Shown piece after piece: positions 1 to 6,843 of a stretch of DNA of 10,500 nt. A program made the position numbers and the translations under genes. The notes below the pieces were generated by a model. The model saw nothing but the letters and a program-made list of their open reading frames with translations, made no database searches and was not told the origin of the DNA. Source of the DNA: Acholeplasmataceae bacterium UBA2284 (lineage in GTDB: Bacteria; Bacillota_I; Bacilli_A; Acholeplasmatales; Acholeplasmataceae); contig DDWO01000003.1 of NCBI GenBank assembly GCA_002345705.1, forward strand, positions 250 to 10,749, written 5' to 3'. The first letter of the stretch is position 1. Every line of letters begins with the position of its first letter.

Positions 1-1091
1 TTTTCTTGATCCATAGTTCTTAGAGTTGCATTTTGCCAGTTTCTATCATAGGATATTGGTAGATGCTTCGCTTCCTCAAAGGGGATTTCTCCATTGATAT
101 AAAGCGTGCGATAGGATGTAGCATTTTGTCTAAGCATTTGGGCACGTAATGTAATATAGTACCATCCAGCTTGTTCAATATCGACTTCCCAAGAAACAGC
201 ATCTCCACCATTGTCATAGGAATCAGTACCTAAAACATTTAATTTAAGCTTTGTCATTGAAAAAGGCTTGACTAAAGGATCTCTGCTTGTTCCTCTAGCA
301 ATTGTCGAAGAGCTTTTATAAAGATTTTCTTCTGCTTCGATTCTAATCAATTCATCAGCAGCTGTATTGTCATAATTTTGAATATATTCGATATAGCTTA
401 TATATTCCTTTTTGGTTTCAACACGTATTTCTCTAAGCTTTAAGCTTCCTGAAATCTTTTCAATTTCAATGATGTTTTCTCCAGCCTCTAAATAGAAGCC
501 TAAGCCATCTTGATATAATCTTCTTGTATCTTTAATTAACAAATCTTGATAGATATCTACAGTTTCTTGAGCGATACTTACATCGTTGCCATAGCGATCT
601 GTTCCTAAATCTGTTGATGACTCACGCCATAAAGTAGGAAGTGTAATTTGTGATGCCTCATAGTAAGGAGAATCCTCTGCACCATTGAGTTTGACAGCTA
701 GTCCGATAGGAATATGTGTCTTTGCTAATGACATGTAGTTGATATGAAGATAATAAAGTCCTGCATCCGCAATATCAACATGGATAAAAATACTGGAATC
801 TTCAATCCATTCATAGTTCATTTGGTCTTCTGAGAGTTCCTCGTTATCAGGCAATACAAAATCCACTGCCGGTATCGATATAGATACCTCAGTGCTTGGT
901 TCGTTTAAATTGATTTGACTTAAATATTTAGAGTAATGATTTTCTAGGTAAACTGATTCTAGGTTAGCAAATGTTGGTGTTGGGTTTTCCTTTGGTGTAA
1001 ACACTCCAGCAAGTCCTAAAATGGCAAATGAGGAAACAAGCAAAATCAATGATAAGGTCACTATTTTTTTAATTTTCGGTGTTATTTTCAT
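1..1091 (-). CDS. Large exported protein with galactose-binding-like modules, N-terminal 363 residues (partial)
   Basis: This open frame runs off the left edge of the window, so only the N-terminus is visible. I place the start at the ATG at 1089-1091 because GGAG (1098-1101) lies 6 bases upstream. An in-frame ATG at 1101-1103 has no ribosome binding site of its own. Residues about 9-30 form a basic-then-hydrophobic export signal or membrane anchor without a lipobox cysteine. Two beta-rich modules follow. Module one (about 95-225) contains AGLYYLHINY, and module two (about 246-363) contains GGDAVSWEVDIEQAGWYYI and LYINGEIPFEEA. This pattern resembles the paired galactose-binding-like region that precedes the solute-binding domain in very long (roughly 950-residue) extracellular solute-binding proteins of Paenibacillus and clostridia. 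That match is from memory, so the existence of a downstream solute-binding domain is inference. The gene lies 67 bases after the solute-binding lipoprotein gene, on the same strand, and is probably co-transcribed with it. It likely binds carbohydrate at the cell surface; the ligand is unknown. Confidence 0.7.
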   Translation of the reverse strand, partial: MKITPKIKKIVTLSLILLVSSFAILGLAGVFTPKENPTPTFANLESVYLENHYSKYLSQINLNEPSTEVSISIPAVDFVLPDNEELSEDQMNYEWIEDSSIFIHVDIADAGLYYLHINYMSLAKTHIPIGLAVKLNGAEDSPYYEASQITLPTLWRESSTDLGTDRYGNDVSIAQETVDIYQDLLIKDTRRLYQDGLGFYLEAGENIIEIEKISGSLKLREIRVETKKEYISYIEYIQNYDNTAADELIRIEAEENLYKSSSTIARGTSRDPLVKPFSMTKLKLNVLGTDSYDNGGDAVSWEVDIEQAGWYYITLRAQMLRQNATSYRTLYINGEIPFEEAKHLPISYDRNWQNATLRTMDQE

Positions 1092-1111
1092 CTGTTTCTC
1101 CATTCAAGAAT

Positions 1112-1147
1112 GTGTGAAAAGGAATCCAAATGGACTCCTTTTCGCAC
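1112..1147 (-). other. Intercistronic stem-loop after the solute-binding protein gene
   Basis: Arms 1112-1127 and 1132-1147 pair over 16 positions around a 4-base loop, with one mismatch and one G-U pair depending on the strand. The hairpin begins 12 bases after the stop codon of the solute-binding protein gene. In the minus direction no U-run follows it, so it is unlikely to be a full terminator for that operon. It may instead protect the 3' end of the solute-binding protein message or reduce expression of the next gene, as known for other solute-binding protein operons. In the plus direction eight T residues (1153-1160) follow after a 5-base gap, but no plus-strand gene needs terminating here. 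Confidence 0.6.
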
Positions 1148-1158
1148 GAGTCTTTTTT

Positions 1159-2622
1159 TTATTTATTTCCTAAAGCAGTTTCAAATTCATTATTGGCTTC
1201 TGTATAAAGCGCATTCGCTCTGGTGTTTAACTGAACACGTATATCAGCTAATGCTACTTCTCCTGCCATTAACTTGGTTATAATATCAGACATCTTATTT
1301 TCAGCATCATATGTTCCTGAATAGCGTGCTGCAATATAACCTGGCAAATATTTAGGTGGTTCAACAATAAATGTACCTGTTTCAATAATTGTTCTTAACC
1401 CAGTGAAATTTGGATAGAGCTCAAAATAAGCATCAAGTAAATCTTCGTCATTTTGAATTGGTGCGAAATTAACTTGGGATATACCTGGAACAGTCTTTGA
1501 TAGCTCAACGCGCTTCAAATAGCCTTCTTTACCAAAGCCCATCCATTTTGCTAGTAGATAAGCAGCTTCAGGGTTCTTTGTGTTTGAGGCTACAGTATAA
1601 AAGTCAGCAACGATTGGTACACGCTTGTTACCATTTACGATAGGAGTTCCAATAAATTCTAGATCCCATGTGTATTGACCACTGTTAATATTAGATTGCA
1701 TCCAACCAAAATCCCATGAGTAAAACCATTTCGCTAAAATATTACCATTATTGAATGGATCACCCTCAGGGAAAATATTGCCGATTTCAATTGTAGAGTT
1801 TTCAGCACCAGCAGCATCATATAAAGCCTCTAAAACATAGGTTTGATCTGTTCTTAGTGTTCTATACATTTGCATCGTTGATGTAAATTCTGTTGAATTC
1901 AAATTGAATCCAGAATCTGATAATGTAAACCAACGATAATTGGTATTGAGCTGTGCAGGATACCAGTGAATGATATGTTCGATACCCTCTAAGCCTACAA
2001 CACCCGTATTGTTATTGGAGGCATGATTTGCTGCAGCCTTCGTTAGGTTTAAAAATTCAGTCATTGTTGAATCAATGGTTGGAAAATCTTGACCTTGACG
2101 ATCATATAGTGTTTCATTGACTATATAACCTGCATAGTGAACAGCATTTGGAATCGCCATTACCTTTGAATCATAGGTTGCAACTCCGCGAATATCTGCA
2201 CTGACGTTTATATATTCAGGATCTGCATTCGCAACCGTTGTTAAATTGTATGCCCAGTCATTGATGACATAAAAAGGTATGTTATCTGCCTGAAATACAT
2301 CAGGAAGTGTTTGAGTAGATGCTCTTGCAGCTAAGAACTCATTCCATCCTAAATCGTCATTGGTTCCAGGAATTTTTGGTCTTTCAATAATGTTAACCTT
2401 AATATTTGGATATCTTTCCTGAAAGGCTTGTATCATTAAACGTTGCATATTAGGTTCTTGTGAATCTGGTGACCCTAGGTCCCAAGAAGCATAGGTGATT
2501 GTTACCTGTCCTTCTACTGGAGTTGTTGGATCATCAGTTGGGTCTTCTGTAGGATTATTATTACAAGCGACCAAAACCAATGCAAATAAAATGATGGATA
2601 CCAACATTAATATTTTTTTCAT
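1159..2622 (-). CDS. ABC transporter solute-binding lipoprotein, sugar type (family 1)
   Basis: The 487-residue product is an extracellular solute-binding protein, which captures substrate outside the membrane and hands it to an ABC importer. The start is the ATG at 2620-2622, preceded by GAGGAAAG (2626-2633). An upstream in-frame TTG at 2641-2643 was rejected because it would leave the ribosome binding site inside the gene. Residues 1-19 form a lipoprotein signal ending in the lipobox LVAC with Cys20. A short Asn/Asp/Pro/Thr linker follows to about residue 37. The mature part begins with a beta strand (TITYASWDLG) and continues with AFQERYPNIKVNII, the usual N-terminal lobe pattern of family 1 sugar-binding proteins. 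Later features include DVFQADNIPFYV, several paired aromatics (KWFYSWDFGWM), and NPEAAYLLAKWMGFG near the C-terminal lobe. It sits between two other surface carbohydrate-binding-like proteins. The transport role is well supported; the specific sugar cannot be read from sequence. The permease and ATPase genes are not in the window. Confidence 0.88.
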   Translation of the reverse strand: MKKILMLVSIILFALVLVACNNNPTEDPTDDPTTPVEGQVTITYASWDLGSPDSQEPNMQRLMIQAFQERYPNIKVNIIERPKIPGTNDDLGWNEFLAARASTQTLPDVFQADNIPFYVINDWAYNLTTVANADPEYINVSADIRGVATYDSKVMAIPNAVHYAGYIVNETLYDRQGQDFPTIDSTMTEFLNLTKAAANHASNNNTGVVGLEGIEHIIHWYPAQLNTNYRWFTLSDSGFNLNSTEFTSTMQMYRTLRTDQTYVLEALYDAAGAENSTIEIGNIFPEGDPFNNGNILAKWFYSWDFGWMQSNINSGQYTWDLEFIGTPIVNGNKRVPIVADFYTVASNTKNPEAAYLLAKWMGFGKEGYLKRVELSKTVPGISQVNFAPIQNDEDLLDAYFELYPNFTGLRTIIETGTFIVEPPKYLPGYIAARYSGTYDAENKMSDIITKLMAGEVALADIRVQLNTRANALYTEANNEFETALGNK

Positions 2623-2663
2623 ATTCTTTCCTCGTTTCTTCAATTATTATGCATCAAATCTAA

Positions 2664-2713
2664 AAATTGCGAGCAGTTGCATTCTTAAACATCCGGCTAC
2701 TAGCTCGCAATTT
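2664..2713 (-). terminator. Long-loop hairpin between repeat lipoprotein and solute-binding protein genes
   Basis: Perfect 11-bp arms at 2664-2674 and 2703-2713 (AAATTGCGAGC and its complement) enclose 28 bases. Three further inner pairs and two G-C pairs reduce the apical loop to about 15 bases. In the minus direction the 3' arm runs into a short T-rich stretch (ATTTTTAG). The hairpin starts about 25 bases after the stop of the repeat lipoprotein gene and ends about 30 bases before the ribosome binding site of the solute-binding protein gene, which leaves no room for a separate promoter. I read it as a leaky terminator or mRNA-stability element that adjusts expression between the two genes. 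The U-run is too short to be sure of termination. Confidence 0.55.
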
Positions 2714-2737
2714 CTATTCGATTTTAAAGCTTAATTC

Positions 2738-5700
2738 TTATGCCCCTGGTTCGTATGAAACAATTGCAGATACGATTTCAAATGTACCTGTTAAACTGCC
2801 ATTAATTGGATCAACGAAAATCAATACGTTCATTGGAGCAGTTGTTAGGGTAAATGTAAATGTTTGTTCAGTTCCATCAAATGTAACTGTTTGTTCATAG
2901 GCACCACTATCATTTGGTTTAATAATTAATTGTGCACCGTTTGTTCCTTTAACAACCATTGTAATTGTGTTATGATTTGCAAGATTATCTTCAAATGTGT
3001 ACTTCATGAAAGCCCATTCTTGTCCTGCAGTTTTTGTGTATGAAACAACATTTTTACCATCAGTTGGGGTAAATGTGTAGATTCCACCATCATTATCAAC
3101 CCAACCTTGAGTAAAGTTTACATCGATTTCTTGATCGAGAGGAGCTGGTTCAACATAAGATAACTTAGTAGATCTAATTTCAAATGAACCTGTTAAGCTA
3201 CCAAGAATTGGATCAACAAAGATTAGAATTTTAACTGGTGTTTCTGTTAATGTAAATACGATAGTTTGTTCAGCACCTGTAAATGTTACAGTCTGTTCAA
3301 AGATGTTTTTATCATTTGGCTTAATAATGAGTTGCTTTCCAGCTTCACCTTGAAGAACCATAGTGATTGTATTAAATCCTGACATATCGCCAACAAATTC
3401 ATTCTTGATAAATGCCCATTCTTGACCTGCAGTCTTTACATAATCAATGTCATAAACCATGCCATCCTTAGTGATTGTGTAAATTCCACCATCGTTATCA
3501 ACCCAATCGGTTGCAACTTCTACGCCTGGTTCAACATATAGAACCTTAGCGCTAATGATTTCAAATGAACCTGTTAAGCTGCCATTGATTGGATCAACGA
3601 ATATTAAAACCATCATTGGAGCTTCATTTAATGTAAATCTTAGAGATTGTTCAGTTCCATCAAATGTAACTGTTTGTTCAAAGGCACCCTTATCATTTGG
3701 TTTAATAATTAATTGTGCACCGATTGTTCCTTTAACTACCATATCAATTGTGTTATGGTTAGCAAGATCCATATCAAATACGTTCTTAATAAATGCCCAT
3801 GATTGACCTGAAGTTCTTGTATATGATACTACATTTTTACCATCAGTTGGTGTGAATGTGTATAAACCACCATCGTTATCAACCCAACCTGTTAAAGTAA
3901 AGTCAACTACGACGTCTGTATCTACTGGTGGAGGTGTCATATACATAAATTCTGTAGAAATAATTTCAAATGAACCTGTAGCAGGTGCAGTACCTGGTTC
4001 TGCAAATATAATCAAACCGGTAATCGATTCAACCATAAATGTAAGCGTGACTGGTGTGTCTGCAACAAATGTTACTGTTTCTTCAATTGAATTATTGACC
4101 TTAACCATGACTGACTTACCAGCAGTACCTTCTAATGTAATCTTAATCGTATTTAATCCTTCAACTTCACCAGGAACGAAATTATTCTTTAGGAATACCC
4201 ATTCTTGACCTGCAGCCTTTGTGTAATTGACTACAGCAGTTTCACCATAAACAACAGCGTAAGTGTCTGGATCGTTTTGAACCCATAGGTCATTGACATC
4301 TGCTGTGTAATATAGAGAAGCAGAAAGAATTTCAAATGAACCTGTAGCAGGAGCAACACCTGGGTCACCAAATAGGTAAACACTAGTAAATGCTGCTGCT
4401 TGAACCGTAAAGGTTACTGGATTTTCATCAGTAAATGTGATGAATTGTTCTAATGCACCACTATCATTTGGCTTAATCAATACTTGCTTACCAGCAGTAC
4501 CCTTAATGACGATTGTCATTGTATTTAAACCAGCAGTATCTTTTGCATCAAATTGGACTCTCATCCATTCCCAATCATTACCAGCAAGCTTATTATAGGT
4601 AACCATTGTCTTTTCTTCTAATAATTCAATATCATAAATTGTTGCTGAGTTTGCAACCCAAGCTGCATTAAACATATAAACAAGCGTTGGATCGAAATCA
4701 ACAGGAACATAACTCAATGTAGCAGATACGATTTCAAATGCACCTGTAGCTGGAGCTGTGTTTGGCTCACCAAACATAATGATACTTGTAAATGCTTCTG
4801 CAGTAACAGTGACTGTTACAGGCATAGCATCAACGAAGTTAACTGTTTGTTCTAGTGCACCACTATCATTGGGTTTAACTAAAACAGATTTTCCAACTGA
4901 ACCCTTTAATACAAGTGTTAATGTATTTAGTCCTTCAACTTCTGCAGGAACAAAATCAGTACGCATAGCTGACCATTCTTGTCCAGCAGCCTTCGTGTAA
5001 TTCACTACTGTAGTTTCACCATATGTGAATGTATAAACATCTAGATCAATTGAAGACCAGCCTGAATTCACATCCATATCAGATGTCTTAAATGTTACAG
5101 AATGAATTGTAAATTCACCTGAACCAATTCCACCAGGAGCAGCAAATAATACGATCTTATTAAGCTGTTCAAGTTGAGCAGTAGTCATTGTGAGTAAATC
5201 AAAGACAAAGACTTGCTTAGTTCCATCAAATGTAACTGGAACTTCTTTAACTCCAGCTGGACTTTCTACCTTAAGTAGTAATGTCTTATTTTCTACACCT
5301 GTGATTTCAAATTCAACCTTAGCAAATCCACTAAAGTCACCATCTAGGTCAGCAAACATATAAGACCAATGGAAGTTTGAATCTGGCTTGTTGTATTCAA
5401 CTAAATATTCATCAGCAATTCTAGTGATACCATAAACTTGGTCTCCACCATCATACCAATTGTGAATATCAAATGTTAAATCAGTGCCATTGTATTCGTT
5501 CTTAATAATAACTGGAGCAACATATTCATAATCATCAACCATAAATGCTTCATGAATTGTAAATGATCCAGTTCCAGTTCTACCGGCATTACCAAAGATT
5601 AGAATGGATGTAATTGCATTCTTATCAGCTAAAGCCATTTCAGATAAATCTACAACAACTTCTTGCATTTCACCATTAAGGATAATTCTAGTTTCAACAC

Positions 5701-6526
5701 CGTTAGCAGCCTTAACAATGATTGGTTGTCCAGCTGTACCTGTAACTTTTACAACAACAAAGTTAAATGCTGTGAAGTTACCTTGAACTCTAGATTGCAT
5801 TGCTGACCATTCAAAGCCAGCATCCTTTGTGAAGGTTACATCATATTCTGTACCATCTTGAGTGATAACATAAGTTTCTTCAGCAAAGTTTTCCCATTTG
5901 CTATTAAAGTTAAAGATTTCATCAGTACCATTATACTCATTCACATTTGTTGGAATGTTGTTGAATCCATCATTGATGATAAATCCAGATGCAACATCAA
6001 CACCAAACTTAAGTTGAGTAATATTGATTGTACCAACTGACTCTTCTTTTCCTGGAGCAGCAATGATCACTACTTTATTGACCTTAGCAAGAAATGCTGA
6101 GGATGCCATCAGATTCCATTCATAAGTTCCTTGAATACCTGTGACATTAATGCCAATTTCCTTGGCAGGTGTGCTATCACTAGTTTCAAGCTTAAGTAGC
6201 ATTGTACCTGAGCCTTCAACTGTAAGGACTAGTTTCTTATAAACAGAAAGATCTTCTGTAATAGTTGCACTGCTCATGTATGCGTATGGAAATTCTTCCT
6301 TAGCATATGAGAATTCTAATTTTGATGTCGTGTTGGTTGTTAGTGTATAAACACCATCCCCTCCATCCATCCATCCACCCAATACATTGAAATCTGTGAC
6401 AACAGGAACTGTTGGTGTTGGTGTCGGTGTTGGTTCTGGTGTTTCAACAGCCGGCTTGCAGCCAACGATCACAAATAACAATCCTAAGACTAAAAGCATC
6501 GAAAAAAGTTTTACTGCATTCTTCAT
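2738..6526 (-). CDS. Large surface lipoprotein with nine tandem beta-sandwich-like repeats
   Basis: The 1262-residue product is an exported lipoprotein. The start is the ATG at 6524-6526, 6 bases after a perfect AGGAGG (6533-6538); a frame-open extension 13 codons upstream lacks such a site. Residues 1-22 are a lipoprotein signal with lipobox IVGC (Cys23), followed by a Pro-Thr linker (about 30-41). The rest is nearly filled by repeats at about residues 46-176, 204-330, 351-480, 487-606, 619-740, 747-862, 875-997, 1004-1124 and 1135-1258. The later repeats share an N-terminal Trp, a GQEW-type motif, a V.KG..GK/AQ strand, KPND(S/K)GA.EQTVTF, LIF.(D/E)P, and a closing TGSFEI.SA. The first three are more divergent, and two carry an NEYNGTD linker. 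The alternating beta pattern with conserved aromatics resembles galactose-binding or carbohydrate-binding modules, but I do not recognise the exact family. No catalytic domain is evident. As first gene of an operon with a sugar-type solute-binding protein, it is probably a surface glycan-binding or adhesive protein; that role is inference. Confidence 0.85.
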   Translation of the reverse strand: MKNAVKLFSMLLVLGLLFVIVGCKPAVETPEPTPTPTPTVPVVTDFNVLGGWMDGGDGVYTLTTNTTSKLEFSYAKEEFPYAYMSSATITEDLSVYKKLVLTVEGSGTMLLKLETSDSTPAKEIGINVTGIQGTYEWNLMASSAFLAKVNKVVIIAAPGKEESVGTINITQLKFGVDVASGFIINDGFNNIPTNVNEYNGTDEIFNFNSKWENFAEETYVITQDGTEYDVTFTKDAGFEWSAMQSRVQGNFTAFNFVVVKVTGTAGQPIIVKAANGVETRIILNGEMQEVVVDLSEMALADKNAITSILIFGNAGRTGTGSFTIHEAFMVDDYEYVAPVIIKNEYNGTDLTFDIHNWYDGGDQVYGITRIADEYLVEYNKPDSNFHWSYMFADLDGDFSGFAKVEFEITGVENKTLLLKVESPAGVKEVPVTFDGTKQVFVFDLLTMTTAQLEQLNKIVLFAAPGGIGSGEFTIHSVTFKTSDMDVNSGWSSIDLDVYTFTYGETTVVNYTKAAGQEWSAMRTDFVPAEVEGLNTLTLVLKGSVGKSVLVKPNDSGALEQTVNFVDAMPVTVTVTAEAFTSIIMFGEPNTAPATGAFEIVSATLSYVPVDFDPTLVYMFNAAWVANSATIYDIELLEEKTMVTYNKLAGNDWEWMRVQFDAKDTAGLNTMTIVIKGTAGKQVLIKPNDSGALEQFITFTDENPVTFTVQAAAFTSVYLFGDPGVAPATGSFEILSASLYYTADVNDLWVQNDPDTYAVVYGETAVVNYTKAAGQEWVFLKNNFVPGEVEGLNTIKITLEGTAGKSVMVKVNNSIEETVTFVADTPVTLTFMVESITGLIIFAEPGTAPATGSFEIISTEFMYMTPPPVDTDVVVDFTLTGWVDNDGGLYTFTPTDGKNVVSYTRTSGQSWAFIKNVFDMDLANHNTIDMVVKGTIGAQLIIKPNDKGAFEQTVTFDGTEQSLRFTLNEAPMMVLIFVDPINGSLTGSFEIISAKVLYVEPGVEVATDWVDNDGGIYTITKDGMVYDIDYVKTAGQEWAFIKNEFVGDMSGFNTITMVLQGEAGKQLIIKPNDKNIFEQTVTFTGAEQTIVFTLTETPVKILIFVDPILGSLTGSFEIRSTKLSYVEPAPLDQEIDVNFTQGWVDNDGGIYTFTPTDGKNVVSYTKTAGQEWAFMKYTFEDNLANHNTITMVVKGTNGAQLIIKPNDSGAYEQTVTFDGTEQTFTFTLTTAPMNVLIFVDPINGSLTGTFEIVSAIVSYEPGA
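2753..6391 (-). repeat. Nine coding tandem repeats of about 120 codons in the surface lipoprotein
   Basis: Approximate unit positions, in order of translation, are 6391-5999, 5917-5537, 5476-5087, 5068-4709, 4672-4307, 4288-3941, 3904-3536, 3517-3155 and 3124-2753. Units four to nine share clear motifs (GQEW, KPND, TGSFEI). Units seven and nine are the closest pair, about three quarters identical by eye at protein level and with long matching DNA stretches. Unit eight resembles them most in its second half. Units four, five and six form another subgroup marked by TAPATG/VAPATG before the final strand. The gradient from divergent (N-terminal) to similar (C-terminal) repeats suggests array growth toward the 3' end. 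Boundaries are estimates made by eye. Confidence 0.85.
6404..6439 (-). repeat. Pro-Thr linker coding tract
   Basis: This tract encodes the low-complexity linker EPTPTPTPTVP directly after the lipid-attached cysteine. At DNA level it is a degenerate GGTGTT-type hexamer repeat. Such linkers hold the folded domains away from the membrane. A change of one 6-base unit would keep the frame and only alter linker length. Confidence 0.7.
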
Positions 6527-6580
6527 TTCTTTCCTCCTATTTCTTTTCTTATACCTAAAAAACAACGAAAAAAATAACTA

Positions 6581-6594
6581 TCGAAACGTTTCGA
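6581..6594. promoter_or_regulatory. Operator O1: perfect palindrome, LacI-family type
   Basis: TCGAAACGTTTCGA is a perfect 14-bp palindrome with the central CG and flanking AAA/TTT typical of LacI-family operators. It lies in the predicted 5' untranslated region of the lipoprotein gene, about 54-67 bases after the expected transcription start of promoter P1. A bound repressor there could block elongation or support looping to the upstream sites. No regulator gene is in the window, so the binding protein is unknown. Confidence 0.8.
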
Positions 6595-6653
6595 GCCTTG
6601 TATAAAATATAATCCAGATCATATTCTATCCATCTGAAATCGCTTACATTTTA

Positions 6654-6682
6654 ATTATAGCAAGGACTCGATTTTGTGTCAA
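6654..6682 (-). promoter_or_regulatory. Promoter P1 for the lipoprotein operon (consensus sigma-A)
   Basis: On the minus strand a perfect TTGACA (6677-6682) is followed by a 17-base spacer and a perfect TATAAT (6654-6659), with TG one base upstream of the -10 box (extended -10). This is as close to the vegetative consensus as can be expected. Transcription should start near 6647, giving a leader of about 120 bases that contains operator O1. Such a strong promoter implies that expression is set mainly by repression. Confidence 0.88.
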
Positions 6683-6734
6683 TGAAGCTGGCTTGAGTTT
6701 TAACATCTTCTGCTTGTGCGTTCGATTTGATTCA

Positions 6735-6748
6735 TCGAAACGTTTCAA
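6735..6748. promoter_or_regulatory. Operator O2: near-palindrome, LacI-family type
   Basis: TCGAAACGTTTCAA differs from O1 at one of its 14 positions. Its centre is 154 bp from that of O1 and 25 bp from that of O3. It overlaps the expected transcription start of the second upstream promoter P2, a position at which a repressor would block initiation. Confidence 0.75.
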
Positions 6749-6752
6749 TTAC

Positions 6753-6781
6753 ATTATAATGCAACCGTTTCCATTAATCAA
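6753..6781 (-). promoter_or_regulatory. Possible second promoter P2 for the lipoprotein operon
   Basis: On the minus strand TTGATT (6776-6781) and TATAAT (6753-6758) are separated by exactly 17 bases. Operator O3 falls inside the spacer and O2 lies around the expected start site. The -10 box is part of the palindrome CATTATAATG, so it also reads as TATAAT on the plus strand, but no suitable plus-strand -35 exists. The -35 match is only four of six, so the promoter is plausible but less certain than P1. Confidence 0.5.
6760..6773. promoter_or_regulatory. Operator O3: cre-like site
   Basis: TGCAACCGTTTCCA fits the pattern TGNAANCGNTTNCA expected of catabolite-responsive elements bound by CcpA, and more broadly of LacI-family sites. 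It is less symmetric than O1 and O2, so it may serve a different protein (CcpA versus a local sugar repressor). It lies between the -35 and -10 boxes of P2. Confidence 0.6.
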
Positions 6782-6837
6782 TACTTTTGAATTGCTTTTT
6801 TTATTTTGTTTATTATTCCTTTTTTTAGAACTTATCG

Positions 6838-6843
6838 TATAAT
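6838..6843 (+). promoter_or_regulatory. -10 box of the transporter gene promoter
   Basis: A perfect TATAAT on the plus strand lies 29 bases before the preferred start codon of the membrane transporter gene. No good -35 hexamer is found at 16-18 bases; the upstream sequence is instead very T-rich. The predicted start near 6850 would leave a leader of about 23 bases containing the ribosome binding site. Confidence 0.55.

Noticed and set aside
2623..2643. TTG start giving a 494-residue solute-binding protein
   Set aside because: The GAGGAAAG ribosome binding site would lie inside the gene, and the ATG at 2620-2622 gives a standard lipoprotein signal of 19 residues before Cys20.
3555..5786. Several plus-strand open frames antisense to the repeat lipoprotein (for example 3555-3806, 3852-4208, 4758-5000, 5604-5786)
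   Set aside because: They recur at corresponding positions of the repeats, have no ribosome binding sites noticed, and mirror the minus-strand coding pattern, so they are shadows.
2753..6391. Regular repeats suggestive of a CRISPR array or mobile-element copies
   Set aside because: The period is about 360-400 bases, the repeats are in frame within one long coding region, and variation follows protein constraints. No short identical repeats with unique spacers are present.
6527..6565. A 13-codon N-terminal extension of the repeat lipoprotein
   Set aside because: It would place the perfect AGGAGG inside the coding region and put a very basic stretch before the lipoprotein signal.
6560..6594. 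O1 palindrome plus the following T-rich run as a terminator or attenuator in the leader
   Set aside because: The palindrome has no loop of its own, so the effective stem is only about five pairs. The spacing to the T-run and the repeated O2 copy fit a protein-binding operator better.
6755..6760. TATAAT on the plus strand as a second promoter for the transporter
   Set aside because: No -35 hexamer lies at 16-18 bases and the box is simply half of a palindrome that fits the minus-strand P2. The nearest TTGATT is 22 bases away.
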